A DNA stretch of 64,000 nt from contig NZ_JHEL01000015.1 of NCBI RefSeq assembly GCF_000710345.2, forward strand, positions 496,001 to 560,000, written 5' to 3'. This document shows, piece after piece, positions 16,955 to 26,999 of the stretch (position 1 is its first letter; every line of letters begins with the position of its first letter). The notes under the pieces were generated by a model, which searched no databases, was not told where the DNA came from, and saw only the letters and a list, made by a program, of their open reading frames with translations. The position numbers and the translations under genes are program-made. This stretch comes from Curtobacterium sp. S6 (lineage in GTDB: Bacteria > Actinomycetota > Actinomycetes > Actinomycetales > Micrococcaceae).

Positions 16955-17713
16955 TCAGTCTCTGAGCACCATCGTCAGTTGCGCTCCGCGACGACCAGCC
17001 GATTCCAGTTCCACTTCAGCTTGAGGTTGAAGCACCTCGGCGACATCGTCAACCGAGTAGATCGGCCGGGAAGACTCGACGAGCCACCGGGCGACCTGAC
17101 CGCGGTAATGCTTCGCCATGTGGGACACGACGCTGCGCTTGCCGTCCCGTTCCCGGACCACCCGAATCGACACGCTTCGATCCGCCGGCGCCTTCCACGC
17201 CGCCGCGTACCCCGAGGACCGGCAATCGACGACGACGTGTCCCTCCGAGGCGGCATCGAGCACCGGAGTCAGACGCGATTTCCACCACGAGGCCAGGGTC
17301 CCCACATCCGTCATGGACGCCCCGATCGAGAGCCGATAGGCGGGAATCCGGTCGGTGGGGCTGATCACGCCCCAGAGGGCCGAGAAGACAAGGATTGATC
17401 CGTCGGCGCGACGACGCGCCTCGTCGCCCAGGCTTCGGTATCCCAAGGCGTCGTAGAGAACCCCGTTGTAGATGTCCATGGCCTCGGCCGTAGGATTGTC
17501 CGGGAGCCGCCGGTTGCGGCGGACCTCCCCGGCGAGGCTCGCGCCGGTCTTCAACAGCGCGCCGGCATCCTCGCGGGAGCTGACCTCCACGAGGCGGCTC
17601 AGCATGGCCGCACGGTCGTCGCTCAGTTCCGGGAAGGACAACCGCGACAGGTCCAACGCCGACCCGGATTCGGGGGCACTTTTCGATTCGGAAGGCGGAA
17701 GCAAGATCAACAT
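16955..17713 (-). CDS. yaaA: Peroxide stress protein YaaA (DUF328)
   Basis: A 252-residue YaaA/DUF328 protein. In E. coli YaaA lowers free iron and limits DNA damage after H2O2 exposure; the fold binds DNA. Recognised by MLILLPPSESKSAP at the start, YNGVLYDALGYRSL in the middle, LVFSALWGVISPTDRIPAYRLSIG, and the C-terminal SHMAKHYRGQVARWLV. The ATG 17713 start fits the family; the open frame extends far upstream through rnpB but cannot be coding there. It converges with def. Confidence 0.88.
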   Translation of the reverse strand: MLILLPPSESKSAPESGSALDLSRLSFPELSDDRAAMLSRLVEVSSREDAGALLKTGASLAGEVRRNRRLPDNPTAEAMDIYNGVLYDALGYRSLGDEARRRADGSILVFSALWGVISPTDRIPAYRLSIGASMTDVGTLASWWKSRLTPVLDAASEGHVVVDCRSSGYAAAWKAPADRSVSIRVVRERDGKRSVVSHMAKHYRGQVARWLVESSRPIYSVDDVAEVLQPQAEVELESAGRRGAQLTMVLRD

Positions 17714-17740
17714 TCCACCCAGTGTAGAGTTGTCCTCCGG

Positions 17741-18110
17741 ACGGGTCGGACGGACGATCGCGCGGCGTGTTGTGCGCCTCGAGGAAAGTCCGGGCTCCGC
17801 AGAGCAGAATGGTGGATAACGTCCACTCGGGGTAACCCGCAGGCCAGTGCCACAGAAAATAGACCGCCCGCTATCGGCGGGTAAGGGTGAAACGGTGGTG
17901 TAAGAGACCACCAGTTCCCGTGGCGACGCGGGAAGCTCGGTAAACCCCATTCGGAGCAAGGTCAGACAGAGTGCGCTACGAGGGCTGCTCGCCCCAAGCA
18001 CTCGGGTAGACCGCTTGAACCGTCGAGCAATCGACGGTCTAGATGGATGATCGTCACCGCCCTGGGCAACCGGCGGCGGATACAAGACCCGGCTTACGCT
18101 CCGACCCGTC
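17741..18110 (+). ncRNA. rnpB: RNase P RNA, bacterial type A
   Basis: About 370 bases forming the catalytic RNA of RNase P. The ends pair as helix P1 (ACGGGTCGGA near 17741 with TCCGACCCGT near 18100). Conserved core blocks are visible: GAGGAAAGTCCGGGCTCC (CR-I), CCACAGAAAATAGACCGCC, GGTAAGGGTGAAACGGTGG, and near the 3' end GATACAAGACCCGGCTTA, the universal CR-V segment. Exact ends are estimated from P1. It is divergent from yaaA with about 27 bases between them. Confidence 0.96.
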
Positions 18111-18162
18111 CACCTTTCGTCTAAGCGCCGCGATCCGCCCTCGGGCAGCCCTCGGGCAGCCC

Positions 18163-19050
18163 TCAGCGGGCGTACCCCGATCCTTCGGGATCGGTCGACG
18201 CGGAAACCGGAACGTCTTCCGGCACGATGACAAAATCCCACGGGTCCGTATTCACGCTGCTCAGCAGAATCTCGACCTCGAATCCCTTGCCCGCGAGGTT
18301 CTCCTGGAGCATGCGCGCCCCGTGGGCGAGCCACAGCTCCTCGCTGGCAAAGTGCGAGCAGTCGATGAGGTAGGGAGCCCCACCGTCGATCAGGGCGCGC
18401 TCTCGGGCCTCGGAGGCCGGGTGATGCCGCAGATCCGCGGTCACGTAGACGTCCGCGCCAGCGTGCCGGACCTCGTCGAATAGCGAGTCCCCCGCCCCGC
18501 CGCATACCGCGACGCGTCGCACGGTACCGTCCTTGGGGCCGGCCACCCGCAGACCACCCGCCGTTGGCACCAGAACGGACGCCAGGCGACGAGCGAGGTC
18601 GCCCAACGTGGTCTCGTGGGGAAGATCGCCGACCCTGCCGATGCCGGTCTCCCCCTCCGGATCGCCGAGAGGGCGCGCGGATTCCACGCCGCACGCCTCG
18701 ATCAACGCGTCCGAGACCCCGCCGAGCATGCTGTCCGCGTTCGTGTGGGAGGCCAAGAGACCGCATCCTCCCTCGATCAGGGTGTGGAGCACGCGGCCCT
18801 TATCGTTCGAGGAGGGCAAAAATGAAGCGCCCCGCATCAGCAGAGGGTGGTGGGTGATGAGCAATTGGCATTCGGCATCGATGGCCTCGCGGGCCGTGCC
18901 TTGCACCGCGTCGACGGCGAAGAGGACGCGGTCGACAGGGGCGTCAGGATGCCCGCTGACCAGCCCGCTGGCGTCCCAGTCCTGGGCAAGGCTGACGGGC
19001 CACAATTCGTGGGCGGCTTCAACGACGTCGTTCAGGCTGGGAGTAGTCAT
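18163..19050 (-). CDS. Nif3-like dinuclear metal centre protein (DUF34)
   Basis: A 295-residue member of the NIF3/YbgI family, a hexameric ring protein with a two-metal site; the physiological substrate is debated (a GTP cyclohydrolase I-like activity has been proposed). Metal ligands are visible in LLITHHPLL, LASHTNADS and LIDCSHFASEE. The start ATG 19050 gives MTTPSLNDVVEAAHELWP. In many actinobacteria this gene lies beside rnpB and a zinc-ribbon gene; here the zinc-ribbon gene is absent. It is divergent from msrA. Confidence 0.9.
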   Translation of the reverse strand: MTTPSLNDVVEAAHELWPVSLAQDWDASGLVSGHPDAPVDRVLFAVDAVQGTAREAIDAECQLLITHHPLLMRGASFLPSSNDKGRVLHTLIEGGCGLLASHTNADSMLGGVSDALIEACGVESARPLGDPEGETGIGRVGDLPHETTLGDLARRLASVLVPTAGGLRVAGPKDGTVRRVAVCGGAGDSLFDEVRHAGADVYVTADLRHHPASEARERALIDGGAPYLIDCSHFASEELWLAHGARMLQENLAGKGFEVEILLSSVNTDPWDFVIVPEDVPVSASTDPEGSGYAR

Positions 19051-19164
19051 GGGTCTCAGTCTATGGAAGCCGCCGCGGTTCGTCAGGAGTCTTACTCATG
19101 TCATAGGTCTTCCCACAGCGAAACCCTGGTGACGGACCACCGTGTCGGAACCGACAATGTCCCT

Positions 19165-19695
19165 ATGAAGGAATTCACCGTTGCCGCAGGATGTTTTTGG
19201 TGCCTCGACGCCGTCTACCAACGAACGCGAGGGGTGTCGTCGTCTATCTGCGGATACACGGGCGGTGAGACGGTAGACCCCACCTACTCCGAGGTGTGTA
19301 GCGGTCAAACCGGTCACGCCGAAGCGATCCGCGTGACGTTCGACGAGGACGTCGTTCCCGAGGACGTCATCATGGATATGTTCTTCACGACCCACGATCC
19401 GACCAGCCTCAACCGCCAGGGATTCGACATCGGGACTCAGTACCGGTCGGCCCTCTTTTACCGGGACGAGGCCGAGAAGAAGTTCTTCGAGGACCAGATC
19501 GCCCGCGCCCAACGACTCTTCGACGCCCCGATCGTGACCACGCTGGAACCCTCGCAGACCTTCTACCGCGCGGAAGAGGTCCATCAGGACTTCGAACGGG
19601 AGAACCCCTATAGCGGCTATTGCCAGGTCATCATCGGTCCCAAGCTCCGGAAGGCCCGGGAATATTACAAGATGTGGCTCGACCCCGCTGTCTGA
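19165..19695 (+). CDS. msrA: Peptide methionine (S)-S-oxide reductase
   Basis: A 176-residue thiol enzyme that repairs oxidised methionine. The active site AAGCFWC has the nucleophilic Cys10; the stretches GYTGGETVDPTYSEVCSGQTGHAE and TTHDPTSLNRQGFDIGTQYRSALFY are the family core. It lacks a fused MsrB domain. The start ATG 19165 gives MKEFTVAAGCFWC. It lies upstream of cysK on the same strand with a 75-base gap, probably with a separate promoter for cysK. Confidence 0.96.
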   Translation: MKEFTVAAGCFWCLDAVYQRTRGVSSSICGYTGGETVDPTYSEVCSGQTGHAEAIRVTFDEDVVPEDVIMDMFFTTHDPTSLNRQGFDIGTQYRSALFYRDEAEKKFFEDQIARAQRLFDAPIVTTLEPSQTFYRAEEVHQDFERENPYSGYCQVIIGPKLRKAREYYKMWLDPAV

Positions 19696-19770
19696 CACCG
19701 CGGCGGACTACCGTAGTGGATCGAGAGAACCGTTCCCCTGCCGAATGTTTTCACGACGAAAGGCGACATC

Positions 19771-20706
19771 ATGGCAAAGATTCTGAACAACGTGACCGAG
19801 GCCATCGGAGCCACCCCGCTGGTCCGCTTGAACCAGTTGGACAAGGACCTCCCGGCGAACGTCGCCGTCAAGCTCGAGTTCTACAACCCGGCGAACTCGG
19901 TCAAGGACCGCATCGGCAAGGCGATCATCGACGCCGCCGAGAGGTCCGGGCAGCTGCGTCCCGGCGGCACGATCGTCGAGGGCACCTCCGGCAACACCGG
20001 AATCGCCCTGGCCATGGTGGGTGCGGCACGCGGATACAAGGTCATCCTGACCATGCCCGAGACCATGTCCACCGAGCGCCGGGTCATGCTTCGAGCCTAC
20101 GGTGCCGAGATCGTTTTGACCCCCGGCGCGGAAGGCATGCGTGGCGCCGTGGATAAGGCCGCGGAGATCGTCGAAAACTCCGACAACGCCGTTTTGGCCC
20201 GTCAGTTCGAGAACGAGGCCAACCCTCAGGTTCATTACGACACGACCGGCCCGGAGATCTGGGAAGACTCCGAAGGCGCCGTCGACATCTTCGTCGCGGG
20301 CATCGGTACCGGCGGCACGATCTCCGGCGCCGGCAAGTACCTCAAGGAACAAAAGCCCGAGGTCAAGGTCGTCGCCGTGGAGCCGTCCGACTCCCCCTTG
20401 TTGACCGAAGGCAAGGCCGGACCCCACAAGATTCAGGGTCTGGGCGCCAACTTCGTCCCAGAGACCCTGGACCAGAACATCTACGACTCGGTGACCGACG
20501 TCAACCTCGACGACGCCGTGCGTGTGGCCCGCGAGCTCGGCGCCAAGGAAGGCATCTTGGGAGGCATCTCCTCGGGCGCCAACGTGTGGGCCGCTCTCGA
20601 GGAAGCAAAGAAGTCCGAGAACGAGGGCAAGCTCATCGTGACGGTCGTCTGCGACTTCGCGGAGCGTTACATCTCCACCGTTCTCTACGAGGACATCCGG
20701 GGCTAA
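19771..20706 (+). CDS. cysK: O-acetylserine sulfhydrylase (cysteine synthase A)
   Basis: A 311-residue PLP enzyme that makes cysteine from O-acetylserine and sulfide. The PLP lysine is in [10 protein letters not shown] (residue about 47), the substrate loop is EGTSGNTG and the phosphate cradle [10 protein letters not shown]. The C-terminus ends [12 protein letters not shown], where CysE can dock its C-terminal Ile. The start ATG 19771 is preceded by GAAAGG. cysE follows after an intrinsic hairpin, so the pair shares a pathway but may be partly uncoupled. Confidence 0.96.
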   Translation: MAKILNNVTEAIGATPLVRLNQLDKDLPANVAVKLEFYNPANSVKDRIGKAIIDAAERSGQLRPGGTIVEGTSGNTGIALAMVGAARGYKVILTMPETMSTERRVMLRAYGAEIVLTPGAEGMRGAVDKAAEIVENSDNAVLARQFENEANPQVHYDTTGPEIWEDSEGAVDIFVAGIGTGGTISGAGKYLKEQKPEVKVVAVEPSDSPLLTEGKAGPHKIQGLGANFVPETLDQNIYDSVTDVNLDDAVRVARELGAKEGILGGISSGANVWAALEEAKKSENEGKLIVTVVCDFAERYISTVLYEDIRG

Positions 20707-20730
20707 GTCGCCCCGTTGCTCCGAGCGCTC

Positions 20731-20767
20731 AACGGTGCCCACGCGATCCCGTCGCGTGGGCACCGTT
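20731..20767 (+). terminator. Hairpin between cysK and cysE
   Basis: A 15-bp perfect stem (20731-20745 with 20753-20767) and a seven-base loop. The following bases CTGTGA are not U-rich, so it may be a weak terminator or attenuator that lowers cysE relative to cysK. Confidence 0.6.
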
Positions 20768-20924
20768 CTGTGAGCCGCTGACCTTTTCCACATGTCGACA
20801 CCCGGGAATACGAGTCCCGGCCCCGCGGTTGGACCCCTTCAGAACCTCCGCGACCCCTGCTGATCCTCCGCGATCACGCATTTGCCCGCGATTCCATGCC
20901 CGTTCTTCGAAAGCGACCACGACA

Positions 20925-21509
20925 GTGAGTTTCTCCAGCCGCCTCCGGGAAGACCTGACCACCGCCCGCACCCACGACCCAGCCGCCCGCGGGAATCTCG
21001 AGATCATCCTCAATTATTCGGGTCTCCACGCGATTTGGATGCATCGCTTCACGCACCGATTGTGGCAGCAGGATCGATACCGAACCATCGCGCGGACCCT
21101 GTCACAGGTCACCCGGTGGCTCACAGGCGTCGAGATTCACCCCGGGGCGACCATCGGTCGGCGGTTTTTCATCGATCACGGAATGGGGATCGTCATCGGC
21201 GAAACCACCGAAATCGGCGACGACGTCATGCTCTACCACGGGGTCACGCTCGGCGGGCGCTCGCTGGAACGGGTCAAGAGGCATCCGACGCTGGGCCACC
21301 GCGTCACGGTCGGCGCGGGCGCCAAGGTTTTGGGGCCGATCACGATCGGCGATGATTCGGCGGTGGGCGCCAATGCCGTGGTGGTCCATGACGCACCGGC
21401 CGACTCGATCGTCACCGGCATTCCGGCCGAGGCTCGGCCACGGACCCCGGAGAAGAAAGCCCCCTTGGTCGACCCGGTGACCTACATCGATCCGGCCATG
21501 TGGATCTAG
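20925..21509 (+). CDS. cysE: Serine O-acetyltransferase
   Basis: A 194-residue left-handed beta-helix acetyltransferase that makes O-acetylserine from serine and acetyl-CoA. Hexapeptide repeats run from about residue 70: [40 protein letters not shown], then [13 protein letters not shown]. The His-Gly pairs of IDHG and YHGVT form the active site. The protein is the short EpsC/CysE form. The start GTG 20925 ([11 protein letters not shown]) is chosen because upstream sequence lacks family similarity and holds the cysK hairpin. The C-terminus ends in MWI, matching the CysE C-terminal Ile that binds CysK. Confidence 0.94.
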   Translation: MSFSSRLREDLTTARTHDPAARGNLEIILNYSGLHAIWMHRFTHRLWQQDRYRTIARTLSQVTRWLTGVEIHPGATIGRRFFIDHGMGIVIGETTEIGDDVMLYHGVTLGGRSLERVKRHPTLGHRVTVGAGAKVLGPITIGDDSAVGANAVVVHDAPADSIVTGIPAEARPRTPEKKAPLVDPVTYIDPAMWI

Positions 21510-21516
21510 GCCCACG

Positions 21517-21570
21517 AAAAATCACACATGCCGGTGCCCCTCGCGATCGCGAGGGGCACCGGCATGTGTG
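21517..21570 (-). terminator. 48-bp perfect palindrome and terminator for gnd
   Basis: Bases 21523-21570 are a perfect palindrome with 24-base arms and no spacer. On the minus strand the stem is followed by ATTTTTCG, so it is a good intrinsic terminator for gnd, whose stop lies 35 bases away. On the plus strand no U-run follows, so its effect on cysE is uncertain. Confidence 0.8.
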
Positions 21571-21605
21571 TATGTCACCGGCGTCGCCGTGGCCGGCGGC
21601 CGGTC

Positions 21606-23096
21606 TTAGTCCGTCTGGATTTCCGACCGGTCCTCGGACCACAGCGTGTGGAAGGTTCCGGGCTCATCGACCCGCTGATAGGTGTGCGCGCCGAAGAAGT
21701 CACGCTGCCCCTGGATTAGGGCCGCGGGAAGGCGCTTCCGGCGAAGACCGTCGTAGTACGACAGCGACGAAGCGAAGACAGGCACCGGCACGCCGAGAGC
21801 CGTCGCCTTAGAGACCACGCGACGCCACGACGGGAGGAGGTCTTCCAGGATCTTCACGAACCCGGGGGCCAGCAGCATGTTCACGGGAGCGTTCTCGCCC
21901 TTGTAGGCCGCCATGATTTCACCGAGGAGTTCGGCGCGGATGATGCAACCGTTGCGCCACAGGGAGGCGATGGTGTCGAGCTTCAGGTCCCACCCGAATT
22001 CCTCGCCTGCGGAGGACAGCATGTCGAGCCCCTGGGCGTAGGAGACGAGCTTCGACGCGTACAGCGCCTTGCGAACGTCCTCGATGAACTCCGGGTCGCC
22101 CTGCGCCACGCCCGTCGAGGCGATGAGACCCGCAGACAGCTTGTCCTGGGCTTCCTCGCGGGCCTGGGTATTGGAGGAGGACAGCGCCCGGGCGAAGACC
22201 GACTCGGCGATCCCGGAGACCGGCGAGCCGAGGTCTAGGGCCGACTGAACGGTCCACCGGCCGGTGCCCTTCTGACCGGCCTGATCGACGACGACGTCCA
22301 CCAGTGGCTTGCCGGTTTTCTGGTCCACCTGAGAGAGCACCTCGGAGGTGATCTCGATCAGGTAGGAATTGAGATCGGTCTCATTCCACTTCTTGAAGAC
22401 TTCGGCCTGTTCCTGGGGCTCGAGGCCCGCTACGGAACGCAGGAGGTCGTAGGCCTCACCGATGACCTGCATGTCCGCGTACTCGATGCCGTTGTGGACC
22501 ATCTTGACGAAGTGGCCGGCGCCATCGGTGTCGATCCAGGCGCAGCAGGGAGCGCCGTCGTCCGCCTTGGCGGAGATCTTTTCCAACATGGGGCCGAGGG
22601 ACTGGTAAGACTGCTTCGAGCCGCCGGGCATGATCGACGGGCCGTTGAGGGCCCCCTCCTCGCCGCCCGAGACTCCCACACCGACAAAATGCAGGCCGTG
22701 CTCGGCGCATTCCTTCTCACGGCGGATGGTGTCCTTGAAGTACGAGTTGCCACCATCGATGATGATGTCGTCCTTGTCGAGGAGCGGAATCAGGGACTCG
22801 ATCACCGAGTCGACGGGCGCGCCGGCCTTGACCATGATGAGGATGCGTCGCGGCCGCTCGAGGGACGAGACCAGCTCCTTCAACGTTTCGGTCCGAACGA
22901 AGTTTCCGTCACCGCCGTGCTTGGCCAGGAGGTCATCGGTCTTTGCCGACGTCCGGTTGTGGAGGGCAACGGTGTACCCGTTCCGAGCCAAGTTGCGGGC
23001 CAAATTTGCGCCCATCACGGCCAAACCGGTCACACCGATCTGGGCCTTGCCAACGTTTTCCGCGGGATTCTGGGGAGAAGTGCTATCAACTGCCAT
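21606..23096 (-). CDS. gnd: 6-phosphogluconate dehydrogenase, NADP-dependent, decarboxylating
   Basis: A 496-residue enzyme of the oxidative pentose phosphate pathway: 6-phosphogluconate to ribulose 5-phosphate, CO2 and NADPH. Seen: Rossmann motif GVTGLAVMGANLARNLA, the NADP-discriminating HNRTSAK, IIDGGNSYFKD, substrate motif VGVSGGEEGALNGPSIMPGG, HFVKMVHNGIEYADMQ (catalytic Lys) and DQAGQKGTGRWTV. Length identifies the long GndA type. The start ATG 23096 (MAVDSTSPQN) is preferred over an upstream codon at 23135. It is transcribed alone. Confidence 0.96.
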   Translation of the reverse strand: MAVDSTSPQNPAENVGKAQIGVTGLAVMGANLARNLARNGYTVALHNRTSAKTDDLLAKHGGDGNFVRTETLKELVSSLERPRRILIMVKAGAPVDSVIESLIPLLDKDDIIIDGGNSYFKDTIRREKECAEHGLHFVGVGVSGGEEGALNGPSIMPGGSKQSYQSLGPMLEKISAKADDGAPCCAWIDTDGAGHFVKMVHNGIEYADMQVIGEAYDLLRSVAGLEPQEQAEVFKKWNETDLNSYLIEITSEVLSQVDQKTGKPLVDVVVDQAGQKGTGRWTVQSALDLGSPVSGIAESVFARALSSSNTQAREEAQDKLSAGLIASTGVAQGDPEFIEDVRKALYASKLVSYAQGLDMLSSAGEEFGWDLKLDTIASLWRNGCIIRAELLGEIMAAYKGENAPVNMLLAPGFVKILEDLLPSWRRVVSKATALGVPVPVFASSLSYYDGLRRKRLPAALIQGQRDFFGAHTYQRVDEPGTFHTLWSEDRSEIQTD

Positions 23097-23179
23097 GCAC
23101 TCCAGGTTACGCCGTCGCGCGGGCACCTCGGACACAGAACCTCAAGATTTCGCCGACGATCGCAGAGGGCGGACAACAA

Positions 23180-23255
23180 TGGTGGGTCCTACCGGGATCG
23201 AACCGATGACATCCACGGTGTAAACGTGGCGCTCTACCAGCTGAGCTAAAGACCC
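23180..23255 (-). tRNA. tRNA-Val (anticodon UAC)
   Basis: Minus-strand cloverleaf: acceptor GGGTCTT with AGGACCC, D arm GCTCAGCTGGTAGAGC, anticodon loop holding TAC (CGTTTACACCG), T arm TCGGTTCGATCCCGG. CCA is encoded at 23180-23182. Confidence 0.95.
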
Positions 23256-23389
23256 TTGACAACCGAGTGGGCCACTTATTCAGCAGCCAGCACCCGATCT
23301 GATTGATTACAGTACATGCAACGGAAAGTCCGGCAACAATTCAGGCGGTTCCCCAGCCAGTGAAGTTCACCACAGCGCCGGGGAAAGGC

Positions 23390-23803
23390 TCAGAATCGCG
23401 TCGTCACGAGCCGCGTGGCCGCCCAGTCTTCGGAGGCTTGAGCGCTCGTCGTGAGCTTCAGTCCGGCCACCGGGGCGGCCTCTTGGATTTCCGCCGGGGG
23501 CACGTGGCCGTCGCGGCCGGCTTTCGGGGTAAGAACCCACACCACGCCGTTTTCGTCGAGCGTCGTGAGGGAATCGACCAGGGCGTCGACGAGATCTCCG
23601 TCTCCTTCGCGCCACCAGAAGAGGACGGCGTCCACCACTTCCTGGTCTTCTTCGTCGAGAAGTTCAGAACCGGTGACGTCTTCCAGGTCCTCCCGAAGGA
23701 CGAAATCGACATCGTCCTCGTAGCCGAACTCTTGGATGAGATCCCCATCCTTGAAACCAAGCAGGACAGCCGGACGATCGCCGGCGGTCTTGGTCTCGCT
23801 CAC
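23390..23803 (-). CDS. DUF3052 family protein
   Basis: A 137-residue acidic cytoplasmic protein of unknown function, found next to aceE across actinobacteria. Recognisable segments: GDRPAVLLGFKDGDLIQEFGYEDDVD near the start, a very acidic middle (DLEDVTGSELLDEEDQEVVDAVLFWW), and a C-terminal LTTSAQASEDWAATRLV. GTG 23803 is supported by AGGAGG seven bases upstream. It is divergent from aceE across a 354-base shared control region, which suggests co-regulation with pyruvate dehydrogenase; no mechanism is known to me. Confidence 0.85.
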   Translation of the reverse strand: MSETKTAGDRPAVLLGFKDGDLIQEFGYEDDVDFVLREDLEDVTGSELLDEEDQEVVDAVLFWWREGDGDLVDALVDSLTTLDENGVVWVLTPKAGRDGHVPPAEIQEAAPVAGLKLTTSAQASEDWAATRLVTTRF

Positions 23804-24157
23804 GTATTTGCCTCCTGATGTTGGTTTGCCCCGGGCGTTCCCGAGGTCGTCCACGCCGGCGACTCGCCAGCGCCGCGTTGACCCGAGGCCACCGCGTGAG
23901 ACTCACTCTATCAAGTGGCGTCCAATTCCTCGTGATTCCTGACACTTAGGCGAAGAATGGTGACTGGTCGAAGGCGGTAACGCGCCCCGCGTGCCGGGGC
24001 AAGTACCATGGTGGAGACCGGAAAAGTTCATCAATCACCATGCCGGTGTGACACCATAGGTTGGGTAAAGCCCAGAGTGGGACGAGTTGTGCCTGCCCTA
24101 TTCACCCCAATCTCGGGGTGCGAGCTTTCTCCTCACATCGACAAAGAGAGGTTCCAC
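23804..24157. promoter_or_regulatory. Shared control region between DUF3052 and aceE
   Basis: A 354-base non-coding gap between divergent genes. It contains a small hairpin (GCCCCG 23984-23989 with CGGGGC 23995-24000) and an 11-base odd palindrome GGTGTGACACC (24045-24055) directly followed by CATAGG, a possible -10 box for aceE. The long distance from there to the aceE GTG implies a leader of roughly 90 bases. No riboswitch class was recognised. Confidence 0.4.
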
Positions 24158-26899
24158 GTGGCTCCCTCAGAGACGAATGACCACATCCTCAGCGCCCTCA
24201 CCTTGGGCCTGTCGGACCAGGATCATGAAGAGACCTCCGAATGGATCGAGGCCTTTGACGCCTTGGTTGAAGCTCAGGGCACCGAACGTGCTCAGTTCAT
24301 CATTCGGCGACTGCTCCAACGCGCTGGCGCGAAGAGCATTCAGGTCCCCACCGTCACCACCACCGACTACGTCAACACGATCCCCGTCGACCAGGAACCC
24401 GAGTTCCCCGGTGACGAAGAGATCGAGCGCCGCTACCGCGCACTGATGCGCTGGAACGCGGCCGTCATGGTGCACCGCGCACAGCGCCCAGAGATCGGCG
24501 TTGGCGGACACATTTCGAGCTTCGCCGGCGTGGCGACGCTCTACGAAGTGGGCATGAACCACTTCTTCCGCGGACAGGATCACCCCGGCGGAGGAGACCA
24601 GGTCTTCTTCCAGGGCCACTCCTCCCCCGGCAACTACGCCCGCGCGTACCTCGAAGGTCGCCTCACGGAAGACCAGCTCGACGGTTTCCGCCAGGAGAAG
24701 ACCAAGGGGGCCAACGGCCTCCCGTCGTACCCGCACCCCCGATGCCAGCCCAATTTCTGGCAGTTCCCGACCGTGTCCATGGGCATCGGCCCGCTGAACG
24801 CCATCCATCAGGCCCAGTTCAATAAGTACCTGGATAACCGCGGCATCAAGGACACCTCGCAGCAGCACGTGTGGGCATTCCTCGGCGACGGCGAGATGGA
24901 CGAGCCGGAGTCACGCGGCGCATTGCAGCTGGCCGCCAACGACAAGCTCGACAACCTGACGTTCGTGGTCAACTGCAACCTTCAGCGCCTCGACGGCCCC
25001 GTTCGCGGCAACGGCAAGATCGTTCAGGAACTTGAAGCGTTCTTCCGCGGTGCCGGTTGGCACGTCATCAAGGTTCTCTGGGGCCGCGAGTGGGACGACC
25101 TGCTCGAAAAGGACCAGAACGGCGAGCTCGTTCGGATCATGAACGAGACCCCCGATGGCGACTACCAGACCTACAAGGCAGAATCCGGCGGATTCGTCCG
25201 TGAGCACTTCTTCGGCAAGTCCCCCGAGACCAAGGAAATGGTCGCGGACATGTCCGACGAAGAGATCTGGGCCCTGAAGCGCGGCGCCCACGACTACCGC
25301 AAGGTCTACGCCGCGTACAAGCAGGCCATGGAGACCAAGGGACGCCCGACCGTCATCCTGGCCCAAGGCATTAAGGGCTACGGGCTGGGCAGCCACTTCG
25401 AGGGCCGCAACGCGACCCACCAGATGAAGAAGCTGACCCTGGAGGATCTCAAGATCTTCCGCGATCGCCTGCGCATCCCGATCACCGACGAAGAGCTCGA
25501 GAAGGATCTCTACGGAGCGCCGTACTACCACCCGGGCAAGGACGCCCCGGAGATCAAGTACATGCTCGAGCGTCGCAAGGAACTCGGCGGATTCCTGCCC
25601 TACCGCGACGGTTCGCAGCGCGAACTGGTCCTGCCCTCGGATAAGGCCTACGCGGTCGCGAAGAAGGGCTCCGGAAAGCAGATGGCGGCCACGACCATGG
25701 CCTTCGTCCGCTTGCTCAAGGACCTCATGCGCGACAAGGAATTTGGTCAGCACCTCGTGCCGATCATTCCCGACGAGGCACGAACCTTCGGCATGGATTC
25801 GTTCTTCCCGTCGCAGAAGATCTACAACCCGAACGGTCAGAATTACCTGTCGGTGGACCGCGAGCTGATGCTCGCCTACAAGGAGTCGGCCCAGGGCCAG
25901 CTCCTGCACGTGGGCATCAATGAGGCCGGTGCCACCGCGGCATTCACCGCCGTCGGATCCTCGTACTCCACGCACGGCGTGCCGATGATTCCGATCTACA
26001 TCTTCTACTCGATGTTCGGTTTCCAGCGCACGGGTGACGCCTTCTGGGCCGCCGCCGACCAGTTGGCCCGCGGTTTCATCGTGGGCGCCACGGCCGGCCG
26101 CACGACCCTGACGGGCGAGGGCCTCCAGCACATGGACGGTCACTCCCCCATCTTGGCCTCGCAGAACCCCGCCGTGATTCACTACGACCCGGCTTACGGC
26201 TACGAGATCGGCCATATCGTCAAGCGCGGTCTCGAGCACATGTACGGGACCGGCGACGAGGACCACAACGTCATGTACTACATGACGGTCTACAACGAGC
26301 CGATCATCCAGCCGGCCGAGCCCGAGGGACTGGACGTCGAGGGGCTGCTGAAGGGCATTTACCTGCTCAAGCCCGCCGAGGTCGACGGTCCCCGAGCCCA
26401 GCTGCTCGCCTCCGGCGTCGGTGTTCCGTGGGCCCTCGAGGCCCAGGAGCTCCTCGCCAAGGACTGGAACGTCTCGGCCGATGTCTGGTCGGTGACCTCG
26501 TGGAACGAACTGCGACGCGACGGCCTGGCCGCCGAGCGCGAGTCCATGCTGCACCCGGATGCCGAACCCCGCGTTCCTTTCGTGACCCAGCAGCTCGAAG
26601 GCGCGGTCGGCCCGATCGTGGCCACCTCCGACTTCGTCTCGGAGGTTCCGGACCAGATTCGCCAGTTCGTGCCCAACGAATTTGCCAGCCTGGGCGCCGA
26701 CGGATTCGGTTTCTCCGATACCCGTGCGGGCGCACGCCGGTTCTTCAAGATCGATGCCCACTCCATGGTCGTGCGCGCGCTCGAAATGCTCGCCCGCCGC
26801 GGAGAGGTCGACAAGGACGTTCCGTCCCAGGCGATCGAAAAGTACGATCTGCTCGACGTCAACGCTGGCACCAGCGGAAATGCCGGCGGCGACTCCTGA
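24158..26899 (+). CDS. aceE: Pyruvate dehydrogenase E1 component, homodimeric type
   Basis: A 913-residue thiamine-diphosphate enzyme that decarboxylates pyruvate and feeds the dihydrolipoyl acyltransferase, giving acetyl-CoA. The homodimeric E1 form is the actinobacterial one. The ThDP motif [16 protein letters not shown] with downstream [11 protein letters not shown] is present, as are [16 protein letters not shown] near the N-terminus and [14 protein letters not shown] in the pyrimidine domain. GTG 24158 ([11 protein letters not shown]) has AGAGAGG six bases upstream; earlier in-frame codons have no family match. E2 and E3 genes are not in the window. It lies directly before the fab cluster, which consumes acetyl-CoA. 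Confidence 0.96.
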   Translation: MAPSETNDHILSALTLGLSDQDHEETSEWIEAFDALVEAQGTERAQFIIRRLLQRAGAKSIQVPTVTTTDYVNTIPVDQEPEFPGDEEIERRYRALMRWNAAVMVHRAQRPEIGVGGHISSFAGVATLYEVGMNHFFRGQDHPGGGDQVFFQGHSSPGNYARAYLEGRLTEDQLDGFRQEKTKGANGLPSYPHPRCQPNFWQFPTVSMGIGPLNAIHQAQFNKYLDNRGIKDTSQQHVWAFLGDGEMDEPESRGALQLAANDKLDNLTFVVNCNLQRLDGPVRGNGKIVQELEAFFRGAGWHVIKVLWGREWDDLLEKDQNGELVRIMNETPDGDYQTYKAESGGFVREHFFGKSPETKEMVADMSDEEIWALKRGAHDYRKVYAAYKQAMETKGRPTVILAQGIKGYGLGSHFEGRNATHQMKKLTLEDLKIFRDRLRIPITDEELEKDLYGAPYYHPGKDAPEIKYMLERRKELGGFLPYRDGSQRELVLPSDKAYAVAKKGSGKQMAATTMAFVRLLKDLMRDKEFGQHLVPIIPDEARTFGMDSFFPSQKIYNPNGQNYLSVDRELMLAYKESAQGQLLHVGINEAGATAAFTAVGSSYSTHGVPMIPIYIFYSMFGFQRTGDAFWAAADQLARGFIVGATAGRTTLTGEGLQHMDGHSPILASQNPAVIHYDPAYGYEIGHIVKRGLEHMYGTGDEDHNVMYYMTVYNEPIIQPAEPEGLDVEGLLKGIYLLKPAEVDGPRAQLLASGVGVPWALEAQELLAKDWNVSADVWSVTSWNELRRDGLAAERESMLHPDAEPRVPFVTQQLEGAVGPIVATSDFVSEVPDQIRQFVPNEFASLGADGFGFSDTRAGARRFFKIDAHSMVVRALEMLARRGEVDKDVPSQAIEKYDLLDVNAGTSGNAGGDS

Positions 26900-26908
26900 G
26901 TTGCCGTG

Positions 26909-26959
26909 AAGGCGCCGCGGCCGAATCCTCCCGATTCGGCCGCGGCGCCTTTTGTCTTT
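26909..26959 (+). terminator. Rho-independent terminator after aceE
   Basis: A 19-bp perfect stem (26909-26927 with 26933-26951), five-base loop CTCCC, and tail TTTGTCTTT. It separates aceE from fabD. Confidence 0.92.
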
Positions 26960-26999
26960 GAATGTGACTGAAACCTACGATTCTGGAAAGCTGTACAGC

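Noticed and set aside
17714..18766. Upstream continuation of the yaaA frame through rnpB
   Set aside because: It would cover RNase P RNA and part of the Nif3-like gene; the YaaA family N-terminus begins at 17713.
24911..26761. Long open frame opposite aceE on the minus strand
   Set aside because: Antisense shadow of aceE with no recognisable family pattern and no ribosome site.
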